Positions 17,055 through 28,488 of a stretch of DNA of 64,000 nucleotides are shown here, piece by piece. The DNA is from Sphingomonas hylomeconis (lineage in GTDB: Bacteria; Pseudomonadota; Alphaproteobacteria; Sphingomonadales; Sphingomonadaceae): contig NZ_JANQBK010000001.1 in the NCBI RefSeq assembly GCF_025370105.1, forward strand, positions 186,001 to 250,000. Direction: 5' to 3'. The notes beneath the pieces are model-generated. The model did not search any database. It was given only the letters and a program-made list of their open reading frames with translations, and was not told where the DNA came from. How positions within the stretch are numbered: position 1 is the first letter of the stretch; each line of letters begins with the position of its first letter. The position numbers and the translations under genes are program-made.

Positions 17055-18173
17055 ATGAAGCAGACCAATGTCCTCCTGGCCTATCAGGCGTTGATCGCCT
17101 CGGGCGAGCTCCGGCCCGATCCCGAACAGGCCGCCGCCGCGGCGCGACTCGCCGCGCTCGCCACCGAGCTCGAGGCGCCGGCCAAGAGCGGTGGGGTGTT
17201 CGCACGGCTGATCGGCAAGAAGGCTGCGGCACCACGCGGCCTGTACGTCTGGGGTGGGGTCGGGCGCGGCAAGTCCATGCTGATGGACCTGTTCTTCGAT
17301 TGCCTGACGATCGATCGGAAACGGCGCGTGCATTTCGGCGAGTTCATGCTCGAAGTGCACCAGCGTATCGCGGCCGAGCGCGCCAAGGAACTGGGCGATC
17401 CGATCCTGCCGGTGGCGCACGCCATCGCCCAGGAGGCGCGCTGCCTGGCGTTCGACGAGATGATGGTGACCAACAGCCCCGACGCGATGATCCTGTCGCG
17501 GCTGTTCACCGAATTGCTCGCGCAGGGCGTGGCGATCGTCACCACCTCCAACAGGCCGCCCTCCGACCTGTACCTGAACGGGCTCAACCGCGAGCATTTC
17601 CTGCCCTTCATCGCACTGATCGAGGCCAAGCTCGACGTGCTGCCGTTGAACGGGCCGGTCGATTACCGTCGCGATCGCCTGGGCAGCCAGCAGACCTGGC
17701 TGGTGCCCAACGGCCCCGAGGCGACGCGGCAATTGTCCGACGCCTTCTTCCGGCTGACCGACTTTCCGGTCGAGGATCGCGAGCATGTGCCGAGCGAGGA
17801 TATCGCCGTACAGGGCGGGCGCACGCTGCACGTGCCCAAGAGCATCAAGGGGGTCGCCGTGTTCAGCTTCAAGAAGCTGTGCGGCGACAATCGCGGCACC
17901 GCCGATTATCTCGCCATCGCGCGCAAATACCATACGGTGATCCTGGTCGGCATTCCCAAGCTGGGGCCGGACAGCCGCAACGAGGCGGCGCGCTTCGTCG
18001 GGCTGATCGATGCACTGTACGAATATAAGGTCAAACTGCTTGCCGCCGCCGATGCCCAGCCGGACCGCCTATACGAGACGGGAGATGGACGGTTCGAATT
18101 CGATCGCACCGTGAGCCGGCTCGAGGAAATGCGCTCGGAGGACTATCTTGCCGCCGGGCACGGCGTGGACTGA
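17055..18173 (+). CDS. zapE: AFG1-family ATPase, cell division protein ZapE
   Basis: A 372-residue AAA+-type ATPase related to yeast Afg1 and E. coli ZapE, which acts on the Z-ring under stress and low oxygen. The Walker A motif GGVGRGKSMLMD is near residue 70, the Walker B-like CLAFDEMMV near 135, and the conserved TSNRPPSDLYLNGLNR and FLPFI follow. Start ATG 17055 lies 3 bp after a 30-bp repeat arm, so the repeat supplies the ribosome binding site. It is followed by the mdh promoter region and probably is not co-transcribed with mdh. Confidence 0.93.
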   Translation: MKQTNVLLAYQALIASGELRPDPEQAAAAARLAALATELEAPAKSGGVFARLIGKKAAAPRGLYVWGGVGRGKSMLMDLFFDCLTIDRKRRVHFGEFMLEVHQRIAAERAKELGDPILPVAHAIAQEARCLAFDEMMVTNSPDAMILSRLFTELLAQGVAIVTTSNRPPSDLYLNGLNREHFLPFIALIEAKLDVLPLNGPVDYRRDRLGSQQTWLVPNGPEATRQLSDAFFRLTDFPVEDREHVPSEDIAVQGGRTLHVPKSIKGVAVFSFKKLCGDNRGTADYLAIARKYHTVILVGIPKLGPDSRNEAARFVGLIDALYEYKVKLLAAADAQPDRLYETGDGRFEFDRTVSRLEEMRSEDYLAAGHGVD

Positions 18174-18247
18174 GCTCTGGCGCGCGGTGCAACGAACCGT
18201 TTCGAATAGCGTTTGCACCATACGACCCATTTATGCCTGCAATTGAT

Positions 18248-18266
18248 ATTGCGAACGATTTGCAAT
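18248..18266 (+). promoter_or_regulatory. Fur-like box upstream of mdh
   Basis: ATTGCGAACGATTTGCAAT, a 19-bp near-palindrome (16 of 19 positions symmetric) centred about 96 bp upstream of the mdh start. The core TGCGA-N5-TTGCA matches the two boxes at bfd. Fur is known to control TCA-cycle genes in Caulobacter and other alphaproteobacteria; direct control here is inference. Confidence 0.5.
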
Positions 18267-18334
18267 AGGTGGTGGATTTGCCTCGATTAAGGTTGCCCCC
18301 GCGTCGAATCCAGCCTAAGGCGCGGCAACTTTAG

Positions 18335-19884
<1,550 letters not shown>

Positions 19885-19888
19885 ATAG

Positions 19889-20773
19889 ATGTCCATCCTC
19901 GTCGACAAGAACACCAAGGTCATCACGCAAGGGATGACCGGCAAGACCGGCAGCTTCCATACCGAGGCGGCGCTGGCATATGGCACGCAGATGGTCGGCG
20001 GCGTGACGCCGGGCAAGGGCGGGACGACGCATCTGGGTCTCCCCAACTTCAACACCGTCGCCGAAGCCAAGCACGCCACTGGTGCCACCGCATCGGTGAT
20101 CTACGTGCCGCCCCCCTTCGCGGCGGATTCGATCCTCGAGGCGATCGATGCCGAGATCCCGTTGATCGTCTGCATCACCGAGGGCGTTCCGGTCCTCGAC
20201 ATGGTCAAGGTGAAGCGCTCGCTGTCGGGCTCCAAGTCGCGGCTGATCGGGCCGAACTGCCCCGGCGTGCTGACCCCGAACCAGTGCAAGATCGGCATCA
20301 TGCCGGGGTCGATCTTCAAGGAAGGCTCGGTCGGCGTCGTGTCGCGTTCGGGCACGCTGACCTATGAGGCAGTGTTCCAGACGTCGAATGCGGGTCTCGG
20401 CCAGACGACCGCGGTCGGCATCGGCGGCGATCCGGTCAACGGCACGAACTTCATCGACGTGCTCGAACTGTTCCTGGCCGACGACGCGACCAAGTCGATC
20501 ATCATGATCGGCGAAATCGGCGGCGACGCCGAGGAGCAGGCGGCCGAATTCCTGCGCGACGAAGCCAAGCGCGGCCGCAGCAAGCCGATGGCGGGCTTCA
20601 TCGCCGGTCGCACCGCGCCTCCGGGCCGTCGCATGGGCCATGCCGGCGCGATCGTGTCGGGCGGCAAGGGCGATGCGGAAAGCAAGATCGCGGCGATGGA
20701 AGCCGCCGGTATCCGCGTGGCGGACTCGCCCAGCGAGCTCGGCACGACGTTGCTGGCGGTGTTGAACGGTTGA
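19889..20773 (+). CDS. sucD: Succinyl-CoA synthetase alpha subunit
   Basis: A 294-residue subunit that binds CoA and carries the phosphohistidine of succinyl-CoA synthetase. The CoA-binding Rossmann region begins [14 protein letters not shown]. The active-site His is in [13 protein letters not shown] near residue 250, and the [12 protein letters not shown] segment is typical. The partner beta subunit gene, sucC, is not next to it and is not in the window. Start ATG 19889 is 4 bp after the preceding stop. A repeat-filled gap of 138 bp leads to sucA. Confidence 0.97.
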   Translation: MSILVDKNTKVITQGMTGKTGSFHTEAALAYGTQMVGGVTPGKGGTTHLGLPNFNTVAEAKHATGATASVIYVPPPFAADSILEAIDAEIPLIVCITEGVPVLDMVKVKRSLSGSKSRLIGPNCPGVLTPNQCKIGIMPGSIFKEGSVGVVSRSGTLTYEAVFQTSNAGLGQTTAVGIGGDPVNGTNFIDVLELFLADDATKSIIMIGEIGGDAEEQAAEFLRDEAKRGRSKPMAGFIAGRTAPPGRRMGHAGAIVSGGKGDAESKIAAMEAAGIRVADSPSELGTTLLAVLNG

Positions 20774-20779
20774 ACAATT

Positions 20780-20896
20780 CCTTCTCCCTTTGGGAGAAGG
20801 TGGCGCGCAGCGCCGGATGAGGGTGACTAGTCACCACGTCACCCTCACCCTCCCAAGCTTCGCTTGGGCCCCTCCCTCTCCCAATGGGAGAGGGGT
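20780..20896. repeat. Repeat block between sucD and sucA
   Basis: A chain of palindromes: CCTTCTCCC-TTT-GGGAGAAGG, then GGCGC-GCA-GCGCC, then GGTGACTAGTCACC, and CCCCTCCCTCTCCC-AAT-GGGAGAGGGG at the right end. The left portion resembles a repeat type common in GC-rich proteobacteria. Translation of sucA begins 15 bp after the right end, with AAAGGAAG in between. Confidence 0.8.
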
Positions 20897-20911
20897 AAAA
20901 GGAAGAAGACG

Positions 20912-23851
20912 ATGGGCTATGAAGGCCAGGATTTCGCGGATTTTGCCGGCGGCGTGAGCCCGGCCTTCATCGAGACGCTGTATGCGCGGTTCAAGGACTC
21001 GCCCGAGAGCGTCGAGCCGGGCTGGCGGACCTGGTTCGAGGGGCTGGAAGGCGCCGCGCAGGGGCCGAGCTGGGAACAGCCCAACTGGCCGCTGAGCAGC
21101 ACCGATGACCTGACCGCGGCGCTCGACCCGACACAGATGGAGCCTGCGCCCAAGCCCGCGCGTGGCGGGGCCAAGCCGGCGGCCGCTGCAGCGCCCGCCG
21201 CCGCCCCCAGCCAGGAGGCGATCGCCAAGGCCGCCGCGGATTCGATCCGCGCCATGCTGCTGATCCGTACCTACCGCGTGCGCGGGCATCTCGCCGCCAA
21301 TCTCGATCCGCTGGGGCTCAAGCCGACGCGTGAGCTGCCGGCGGATCTCAAGACCGAATATCACGGCTTCTCGGAAGCCGACATCGATCGCCCGGTCTAT
21401 CTCGGCGGCACGATGGGGCTGCAATGGGCGACGGTGCGCGAGCTGGTCGACACGCTGCGCGCCAATTATTGCGGCAATGTCGGCCTCGAATATATGCACA
21501 TCTCGGACGTCGAGGAGCGCCGCTTCCTGCAGGACCGCATGGAAGGCAAGGACAAGGCAATCGAGTTCACGCCGCTGGGCCAGAAGGCGATCCTCAACAA
21601 GGTGATCGAGGCCGAGCAGTGGGAGAAATTCTGCGGCCGAAAATATGTCGGCACCAAGCGCTTCGGGCTGGACGGCGGCGAGAGCATGATCCCGGCGCTC
21701 GAATCGGTGATCAAATATGGCGGCCAGATGGGCGTCAACGAGATCGTGTTCGGCATGGCGCATCGTGGCCGGCTCAACGTGCTGACCAATGTGATGGCCA
21801 AGCCGTTCCGCATCATCTTCCACGAATTCGGCGGCGGATCGGATAACCCGGACGACGTGGCCGGATCGGGCGACGTGAAATATCACCTCGGCACCTCGAC
21901 CGACCGCGAGTTTGACGGGATCAGCGTGCACATGTCGCTGGTCGCCAATCCCTCGCATCTCGAAGCCGAGGACCCCGTCGTGCTGGGCAAGGTCCGCGCG
22001 ATCCAGACGATCGCCGGCGATACCGAGCACAAGGCGGCGCTGCCGGTGCTGATCCATGGCGATGCGGCGTTCGCCGGCCAGGGGATCGTGTGGGAATGCT
22101 TCGGCTTCTCCGGCATCCGCGGCTACAATACGGGCGGTTGCGTCCATTTCGTGATCAACAACCAGATCGGCTTCACTACCAGCCCGCAATTCGCGCGCTC
22201 CTCGCCTTATCCGTCGGATGTCGCCAAGGGCGTCCAGGCGCCGATCTTCCACGTCAATGGCGACGATCCCGAGGCGGTGACCTTCGCCACCAAGATGGCG
22301 ATCGAGTTCCGCCAGAAATTCCACCGCGACGTGGTGATCGACATGTGGTGCTATCGCCGCTTCGGCCATAACGAAGGCGACGAGCCGAGCTTCACGCAGC
22401 CGCTGATGTATGATCGCATCCGCCAGCATCCCCCGGTCAGCGAAGTCTATGCCGCCAAGCTGATCGAGCAGAAGATTGTCGATCGCGCGTGGATCGACGA
22501 GAATATCAAGCAGTTCACGACCTTGCTGGAAGGCGAGTTCGAGGCGGGCGCGAACTACAAGCCGAACAAGGCCGACTGGTTCGCCGGGCGCTGGTCCGGC
22601 CTGCATGCGCCCGCCGATGCCGAGACCGCACGGCGCAGTGTCGACACGGGCATCGAGCAGAAGCTGTTCGATTCGCTCGGCCGCACGTTGACCACGGTGC
22701 CGGAGGGGCTGACCGTCCACAAGACGCTCAACCGCGTGCTCGATGCCAAGCGCGAGATGTTCAAGTCGGGCGCTAATTTCGATTGGGCGACCGGCGAAGC
22801 GCTGGCGTTCGGCGCGTTGCTGTCGGAGGGCTATGGCGTGCGCCTGTCGGGGCAGGATTCGGGCCGCGGCACGTTCAGCCAGCGTCATGCGGTGTGGGTC
22901 GATCAGACCGACGAGCACAAATACGTGCCGCTGCAGACGATGGAGCATGGCCGCTTCGAGGTGCTCGACAGCCCGCTGTCCGAATATGGCGTGCTCGGCT
23001 TCGAATATGGCTATGCGCTGGCCGACCCGAAGACGCTGGTGCTGTGGGAGGCGCAGTTCGGCGACTTCATGAACGGCGCGCAGATCATGATCGATCAGTT
23101 CATTGCGAGCGGCGAGGCCAAGTGGCTGCGCGCCAATGGCCTGGTGATGCTGTTGCCGCATGGCTATGAAGGGCAGGGGCCGGAGCATAGCTCGGCGCGG
23201 CCGGAGCGTTTCCTGCAGATGTGCGCGCAGGACAATATGCAGGTCGCCAACTGCACCACGCCGGCCAATTACTTCCACCTGCTGCGCCGGCAGATGCATC
23301 GCAGCTTCCGCAAGCCCCTCGTCGTGTTCACGCCGAAATCGCTGCTGCGCCACAAGCTGGCCGTCTCGCAGGCCGCCGATTTTACCGGCGACAGCCATTT
23401 CCGCCGCCTGCTCAGCGATCCCTCGGCCCCGGCCGCGGAGAACGTCAAGCGGCTCGTGCTGTGCACCGGCAAGATCGCCTACGACCTGATCGAGGCGCGC
23501 GATGCGGCGGGCGACACCAACACCGCGATCGTGCGGATCGAGCAGCTCTATCCGTTCCCGGGTGAGCCGCTGGTCAAGCGCCTCAAGGCACTGACCAACC
23601 TCGAAGCGGTGATCTGGGCACAGGAAGAGCCCAAGAACATGGGCGCGTGGAGCTTTGTCGAGCCGTTCCTCGAAGCCTGCCTGGTCGAGGCGGGAGGTGC
23701 GGTGCAGCGGCCGCGTTATGCCGGGCGGTCGGCATCGGCGTCGCCCGCGACCGGTCTGATGCGGCGCCACCAGGTGGAGCAGGCGGCGGTGATCGCCGAT
23801 GCGCTCGGGCACAACGTGCGCGAAGAAATTCGCCGCACGCAGAAGAACTGA
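20912..23851 (+). CDS. sucA: 2-Oxoglutarate dehydrogenase E1 component
   Basis: A 979-residue thiamine-diphosphate enzyme that decarboxylates 2-oxoglutarate and passes the succinyl group to SucB. The conserved GMAHRGRLNVL is near residue 285. The ThDP-Mg motif region GDAAFAGQG and VINNQIGFTT lie near 385-420, and the C-terminal transketolase-like part has LPHGYEGQGPEHSSARPERFLQ near 750. ATG 20912 is chosen over the longer frame because GYEGQDFADFAGG matches alphaproteobacterial E1 N-termini. Length is as expected. It belongs to the sucD-sucA-sucB-lpdA series. Confidence 0.97.
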   Translation: MGYEGQDFADFAGGVSPAFIETLYARFKDSPESVEPGWRTWFEGLEGAAQGPSWEQPNWPLSSTDDLTAALDPTQMEPAPKPARGGAKPAAAAAPAAAPSQEAIAKAAADSIRAMLLIRTYRVRGHLAANLDPLGLKPTRELPADLKTEYHGFSEADIDRPVYLGGTMGLQWATVRELVDTLRANYCGNVGLEYMHISDVEERRFLQDRMEGKDKAIEFTPLGQKAILNKVIEAEQWEKFCGRKYVGTKRFGLDGGESMIPALESVIKYGGQMGVNEIVFGMAHRGRLNVLTNVMAKPFRIIFHEFGGGSDNPDDVAGSGDVKYHLGTSTDREFDGISVHMSLVANPSHLEAEDPVVLGKVRAIQTIAGDTEHKAALPVLIHGDAAFAGQGIVWECFGFSGIRGYNTGGCVHFVINNQIGFTTSPQFARSSPYPSDVAKGVQAPIFHVNGDDPEAVTFATKMAIEFRQKFHRDVVIDMWCYRRFGHNEGDEPSFTQPLMYDRIRQHPPVSEVYAAKLIEQKIVDRAWIDENIKQFTTLLEGEFEAGANYKPNKADWFAGRWSGLHAPADAETARRSVDTGIEQKLFDSLGRTLTTVPEGLTVHKTLNRVLDAKREMFKSGANFDWATGEALAFGALLSEGYGVRLSGQDSGRGTFSQRHAVWVDQTDEHKYVPLQTMEHGRFEVLDSPLSEYGVLGFEYGYALADPKTLVLWEAQFGDFMNGAQIMIDQFIASGEAKWLRANGLVMLLPHGYEGQGPEHSSARPERFLQMCAQDNMQVANCTTPANYFHLLRRQMHRSFRKPLVVFTPKSLLRHKLAVSQAADFTGDSHFRRLLSDPSAPAAENVKRLVLCTGKIAYDLIEARDAAGDTNTAIVRIEQLYPFPGEPLVKRLKALTNLEAVIWAQEEPKNMGAWSFVEPFLEACLVEAGGAVQRPRYAGRSASASPATGLMRRHQVEQAAVIADALGHNVREEIRRTQKN

Positions 23852-23860
23852 ACACTGGCT

Positions 23861-23965
23861 GTTCCCCGGCGAAGGCCGGGGTCCAGTCGCGATGGTGGAT
23901 GTAACTTAGCGCAGCGCTCGACCAATCGACGTTGCGGAACTGGGCCCCGGCCTTCGCCGGGGAAC
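23861..23965. repeat. Long inverted repeat between sucA and sucB
   Basis: The arms at 23861-23887 and 23939-23965 match in 26 of 27 bases and are separated by 51 bp. They have the same core as the repeat before zapE (CCCCGGCG...CCGGGGTCCAGT). The right arm ends 17 bp before the sucB start. Confidence 0.92.
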
Positions 23966-23982
23966 GAGAAGGCGGATTAGAT

Positions 23983-25221
<1,239 letters not shown>

Positions 25222-25230
25222 GTCCCAGCA

Positions 25231-25339
25231 CCACCCTGGCGAGAGACCAACGCCGGGGCCAGTTGGGACGGCAGATGTAATCGGGCGCGGTGCTCACCAT
25301 ATCCGTCCCGCAACTGGACCCCGGCGTGCGCCAGGGTGG
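25231..25339. repeat. Long inverted repeat between sucB and lpdA
   Basis: Left arm 25231-25269 and right arm about 25303-25339 pair through CCACCCTGGCG...CGCCAGGGTGG and CGCCGGGGCCAGTTG / CAACTGGACCCCGGCG, with a few mismatches. The middle shares short segments (GATGTAA, GCTCACCA) with the other two long elements. The right arm overlaps the lpdA ribosome binding site (GGAG at 25338-25341). Confidence 0.85.
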
Positions 25340-25347
25340 AGATGACA

Positions 25348-26739
25348 ATGGCTGACTATGATTTCGACGTCCTCATCATCGGCTCGGGCCCCGGCGGCTA
25401 CGTCGCGGCGATCCGCGCGGCGCAGCTGGGCTTGCGCACCGCCTGCATCGAGAGCCGCGAGACGCTCGGCGGCACCTGCCTCAATGTCGGCTGCATCCCG
25501 TCCAAGGCGATGCTGCACGCGAGCGAATATTTCGATGCCGCGGCCAACGGCACGATGGCCAAGATGGGCATCAAGGTCACGCCTGAGCTCGATCTGCCGC
25601 AGATGCACGCGCAGCGGCTCGACGCGGTCAAGCAGTTGACCGGCGGCATCGCCTTCCTGTTCAAGAAGAACAAGGTCGAGTGGATCAAGGGTCGCGGCAG
25701 CTTCGTCGACGCGCATACCGTGCAGGTCGGCGAGCGTACCGTCACCGCCAAGGACATCGTCATCGCCACCGGCTCATCGGTCACCCCGCTGCCCGGCGTG
25801 ACGATCGACCAGAAGGTGATCGTCGATTCGACCGGTGCGCTGGAGCTCGATCGCGTGCCGCGGCACATGGTCGTGATCGGCGGCGGCGTGATCGGCCTCG
25901 AGCTCGGCAGCGTATGGCGCCGCCTGGGCGCGAAGGTGACCTGTGTCGAGTTCCTCGATCAGATCCTGCCCGGCTTCGATGGCGAGATTCGCAAGGAATC
26001 GAACAAGATGTTCAAGAAGCAGGGCATCGAGTTCGTGCTCTCGACCAAGGTGACGCAGGTTGCCGTGTCGGGCGAGACGGCGACGCTGACGCTGGAGCCC
26101 GCCGCCGGCGGCGAGGCGACGACGATCGAGGCGGATTGCGTGCTCGTGTCGATCGGGCGCCGCCCCAACACCGATGGCCTGGCGCTCGACAAAGCGGGTC
26201 TCACCGCCAACCAGCGCGGGCAGATCGAGATCGATCATCGCTTCCAGACCACGGTGCCGGGCGTGTGGGCGATCGGCGACGTCGTGCCGGGGCCGATGCT
26301 CGCGCACAAGGCCGAGGACGAGGGCATTGCCGTTGCCGAGAACATCGCCGGCCTCACCGGCATCGTGAACCACGACGTGATCCCGAGTGTCGTCTATACC
26401 TGGCCCGAGATCGCCGGCGTCGGCCTCACGGAAGAAGCGGCGCGCGAGAAGGGCGAGGTTAAGGTCGGCAAGTTCCCGATGGCGGGCAACAGCCGCGCCA
26501 AGACCAATCACGAGCCCGACGGTTTCGTGAAGATCATCGCCGACGCCAAGACCGATCGGGTGCTCGGCGTCTGGGCAATCGCCGTGCCGGCCGGCACGAT
26601 GATCGCCGAGGCAGCTTTGGGCATGGAATTCGGTGCGACGTCGGAAGACATCGCCTATACCTGCCATGCGCATCCGACGCATTCCGAGGCGATCAAGGAA
26701 GCGGCGATGGCGGTGCGCGGCAAGGCGATCCACGTCTGA
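25348..26739 (+). CDS. lpdA: Dihydrolipoamide dehydrogenase (E3)
   Basis: A 463-residue FAD disulfide oxidoreductase that reoxidises lipoyl groups of SucB. FAD site: DVLIIGSGPGGYVAA. Redox-active disulfide: GGTCLNVGCIPSKAML near residue 40. The NAD site GGGVIGLELGSVW is near 183, and the C-terminal catalytic His-Glu is in HAHPTHSEA. ATG 25348 has GGAG six bases upstream; ATG 25342 and GTG 25336 are alternatives. It closes the sucD-sucA-sucB-lpdA series and completes the 2-oxoglutarate dehydrogenase complex. Confidence 0.97.
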   Translation: MADYDFDVLIIGSGPGGYVAAIRAAQLGLRTACIESRETLGGTCLNVGCIPSKAMLHASEYFDAAANGTMAKMGIKVTPELDLPQMHAQRLDAVKQLTGGIAFLFKKNKVEWIKGRGSFVDAHTVQVGERTVTAKDIVIATGSSVTPLPGVTIDQKVIVDSTGALELDRVPRHMVVIGGGVIGLELGSVWRRLGAKVTCVEFLDQILPGFDGEIRKESNKMFKKQGIEFVLSTKVTQVAVSGETATLTLEPAAGGEATTIEADCVLVSIGRRPNTDGLALDKAGLTANQRGQIEIDHRFQTTVPGVWAIGDVVPGPMLAHKAEDEGIAVAENIAGLTGIVNHDVIPSVVYTWPEIAGVGLTEEAAREKGEVKVGKFPMAGNSRAKTNHEPDGFVKIIADAKTDRVLGVWAIAVPAGTMIAEAALGMEFGATSEDIAYTCHAHPTHSEAIKEAAMAVRGKAIHV

Positions 26740-26792
26740 GACGGCGTGCAGCGCACCGCGGCATTTTTATCGCAGTCGCTGATAAAACGCTC

Positions 26793-26821
26793 TTGAAGCG
26801 CGAAAACGCCTTTCCTATATC
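26793..26821 (+). promoter_or_regulatory. Sigma-70 type promoter for the intergenic RNA
   Basis: TTGAAG at 26793-26798 and TATATC at 26816-26821 with a 17-bp spacer, a good vegetative promoter. The predicted start is near 26828. No open reading frame with a ribosome site follows. Confidence 0.6.
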
Positions 26822-26827
26822 GGTTTG

Positions 26828-26934
26828 GCAGGGCTCGTGTCCCCCCCTTTCGCGGGTCTTGCTGCTCACCTTTTAGGTGAGCTCCTCCCTGAACCTTGGC
26901 CACCTCGTGCGAAAGCGCGGGGTGGTTTTTTTTT
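26828..26934 (+). ncRNA. Candidate trans-acting small RNA, about 107 nt
   Basis: A promoter upstream and a strong terminator downstream bound a short segment with no ORF, between lpdA and a convergent gene. It contains a perfect hairpin at 26864-26882 (GCTCACCT-TTT-AGGTGAGC). A likely single-stranded stretch with TCCTCCC at 26883-26889 follows, complementary to the Shine-Dalgarno core, and then the terminator stem. Exposed CUCCUCC motifs before a terminator are typical of several alphaproteobacterial regulatory RNAs. The TCCTCCCTGAACCTTGG stretch reminds me of the suhB/mmgR (alpha-r8) family, but that is recollection and not a search result. It could instead be the 3' UTR of lpdA. Confidence 0.55.
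26900..26934 (+). terminator. Strong intrinsic terminator
   Basis: CCACCTCGTGC-GAAA-GCGCGGGGTGG, an 11-bp stem with a GNRA-type loop followed by nine T. It ends the candidate small RNA and would also stop transcripts coming from lpdA. Confidence 0.95.
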
Positions 26935-26937
26935 GGG

Positions 26938-27789
26938 TTACTCGGCGGCGAGTTGCGTCGGCGCGGCCAGCGCCTCGTCGGCCAGCGCCAGGATCATGCG
27001 GCGCAGCAGCCGCGCCGTTGCCGCCAGCCCCGGGCCCGGCGCATCGAGCGCGGCGTCGAGATACAGCGCGCGATCGAATTCCACCTGAATTGCATGGATC
27101 CCGCGGGCCGGCGCGCCGTGGCGCTCGAGAATATGCCCACCGGCATAGGGCATGTTGAGCGCACAGGGCAGGCCAGCGATCATCGTCTCGGATTCGAGCC
27201 GCGACACGAACCGCGCCGCGGCCGATTTGCCGAATCGGTCGCCGAGCACGATCTGCGCGCCATCGGGCAGAGAGGGCATCGAATGCACGTCGAGCAGCAC
27301 TGCTACGCCGAACGTTGCCCTGGCACGCTCCAGCGCGGCGTGCAGCGCGGCATGATAGGGGCGGTGGTCCTCGGCGATCCGCGCCGTCACCTCCTCGCTG
27401 TCGAGCTTGCGGCGCCACAATTCGCCGGCACCGGCGATGCGCCGCGGGATGAGCCCCAGGCCGCCGCGCAGCTTGGCCGAGGGCAAGCCCAGCGCGCGTC
27501 GATCGGCGCCGCCATCGATATGGGGATCGCGCTCATTCTCGGCGCGGTTCAGATCGATCCCGGCGCGCGCGCGGCGCTGGACCAGCATGGTTTCGGTCGT
27601 CCGCGCGGCCAGCGCCAGCGCGTCGACGTGGCGATCTTCCAGCGGCCGCAGCGCCTCCACCGGCACGCGTAGCGCCGCGCGCAGCGCCAGTGAATAATCC
27701 CGCCCCGCATGCGGCACGGAAACGATCACCGGACTGACCGGCGCCAGCGTGCCATGAAGATCGAAGGAGGGGGGACGCAGCATCGTCAT
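26938..27789 (-). CDS. N-formylglutamate amidohydrolase family protein
   Basis: A 283-residue member of the N-formylglutamate amidohydrolase family (PF05013), zinc-dependent hydrolases that include HutG of histidine degradation. Visible conserved elements are IVSVPHAGRDY near residue 22, DRHVDALA, RAGIDLNRAENERDP near 75-90, and LLDVHSMPS near 165 with the metal-binding His. No other hut genes are adjacent, so a role outside histidine use is possible. Start ATG 27789 is given; ATG 27783 is an alternative. It is divergent from cpdR and convergent with the small RNA gene. Confidence 0.88.
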   Translation of the reverse strand: MTMLRPPSFDLHGTLAPVSPVIVSVPHAGRDYSLALRAALRVPVEALRPLEDRHVDALALAARTTETMLVQRRARAGIDLNRAENERDPHIDGGADRRALGLPSAKLRGGLGLIPRRIAGAGELWRRKLDSEEVTARIAEDHRPYHAALHAALERARATFGVAVLLDVHSMPSLPDGAQIVLGDRFGKSAAARFVSRLESETMIAGLPCALNMPYAGGHILERHGAPARGIHAIQVEFDRALYLDAALDAPGPGLAATARLLRRMILALADEALAAPTQLAAE

Positions 27790-27898
27790 TCACCCTATGC
27801 AAGCCGCGCGGCGGCGGCAAATCGTCATGCGAGGCTGGAGTTTCTTAAGGGCTTTGCGCTAGATCAGGCGTCTCGTAAAACTCGGATGGCTTACACGC

Positions 27899-28276
27899 AT
27901 GATCAGAATATTGCTGGCCGAAGACGACACGGTGATGCGCGAATATCTTTCGCGTGCGCTCGAACGGTCCGGCTATGCGGTCAGCGCGGTGGATCGCGGC
28001 ACGGCGGCGATCCCGCTGCTCGAAAGCGAGCATTTCGATCTGCTGCTGACCGATATCGTCATGCCGGAAATGGACGGCATCGAACTGGCGCAGCGCGCCG
28101 GCGAAATGGTGCCGGACCTGCGCGTGATGTTCATCACCGGTTTTGCGGCGGTGACGCTGAAGGCCGGCAAATCGATGCCCCAGGCACGTGTCCTGTCCAA
28201 GCCGTTCCACCTGCGCGATCTGGTGCTCGAGGTCGATCGCATGTTCGAAATGGAACATGCCAGCGGCAATATCTGA
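27899..28276 (+). CDS. cpdR: CpdR-type single-domain response regulator
   Basis: A 125-residue receiver domain with no output domain. The acidic pocket EDD is at residues 8-10, the phosphoacceptor Asp52 lies in LLTDIVMPEMDG, the switch Thr is in FITGFA, and the conserved Lys is in LSKPFHLRDL. Sequence and length match CpdR, the Caulobacter adaptor that, when unphosphorylated, activates ClpXP for degradation of cell-cycle proteins. The C-terminal EHASGNI tail fits the family. Phosphotransfer by the CckA-ChpT relay is known for CpdR, and no relay gene is adjacent. It stands alone, with the tRNA-Val gene 79 bp after it. Confidence 0.9.
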   Translation: MIRILLAEDDTVMREYLSRALERSGYAVSAVDRGTAAIPLLESEHFDLLLTDIVMPEMDGIELAQRAGEMVPDLRVMFITGFAAVTLKAGKSMPQARVLSKPFHLRDLVLEVDRMFEMEHASGNI

Positions 28277-28355
28277 TGCGGCGTCTGGCAAGGGTTGCGC
28301 AGCGGCAAAGGCTTCGCTAAAGCCCGCCCCTCGCTACGGTTCGCCGCAGCGACGT

Positions 28356-28430
28356 GGGCGTGTAGCTCAGTGGTAGAGCACTGTGTTGACATCGCAGGGG
28401 TCGCAAGTTCAATCCTTGCCACGCCCACCA
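28356..28430 (+). tRNA. tRNA-Val (GAC)
   Basis: A 75-nt gene with a complete cloverleaf: acceptor GGGCGTG/CACGCCC, D stem GCTC/GAGC, anticodon stem CTGTG/CGCAG with loop TTGACAT (anticodon GAC), T stem GCAAG/CTTGC, and CCA encoded. It reads GUC and GUU valine codons. Confidence 0.96.
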
Positions 28431-28432
28431 TT

Positions 28433-28469
28433 AAAAGGGCCGCTAACTCGTCGAGTTAGCGGCCCTTTT
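28433..28469. terminator. Bidirectional terminator between tRNA-Val and the SGNH gene
   Basis: AAAAGGGCCGCTAACTCG / CGAGTTAGCGGCCCTTTT, a long perfect stem with A- and T-runs at its edges. It serves tRNA-Val on the plus strand and the SGNH hydrolase gene on the minus strand. Confidence 0.93.
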
Positions 28470-28488
28470 CTGTTTCTGGCGAGAGCGC

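Noticed and set aside
20831..23812. A 993-codon open frame on the minus strand opposite sucA
   Set aside because: It mirrors sucA almost exactly, is a by-product of GC-rich codon bias, and its translation is His/Arg/Asp-rich with no domain.
26740..26934. Candidate sRNA considered as 6S RNA or SRP RNA
   Set aside because: It lacks the long closing stem and central bubble of 6S RNA, and the conserved tetraloop and asymmetric loop sequence of SRP RNA.
28356..28430. tRNA-Val considered as an integration site for an island
   Set aside because: No integrase and no direct repeat of the tRNA 3' end within reach; the neighbours look native.
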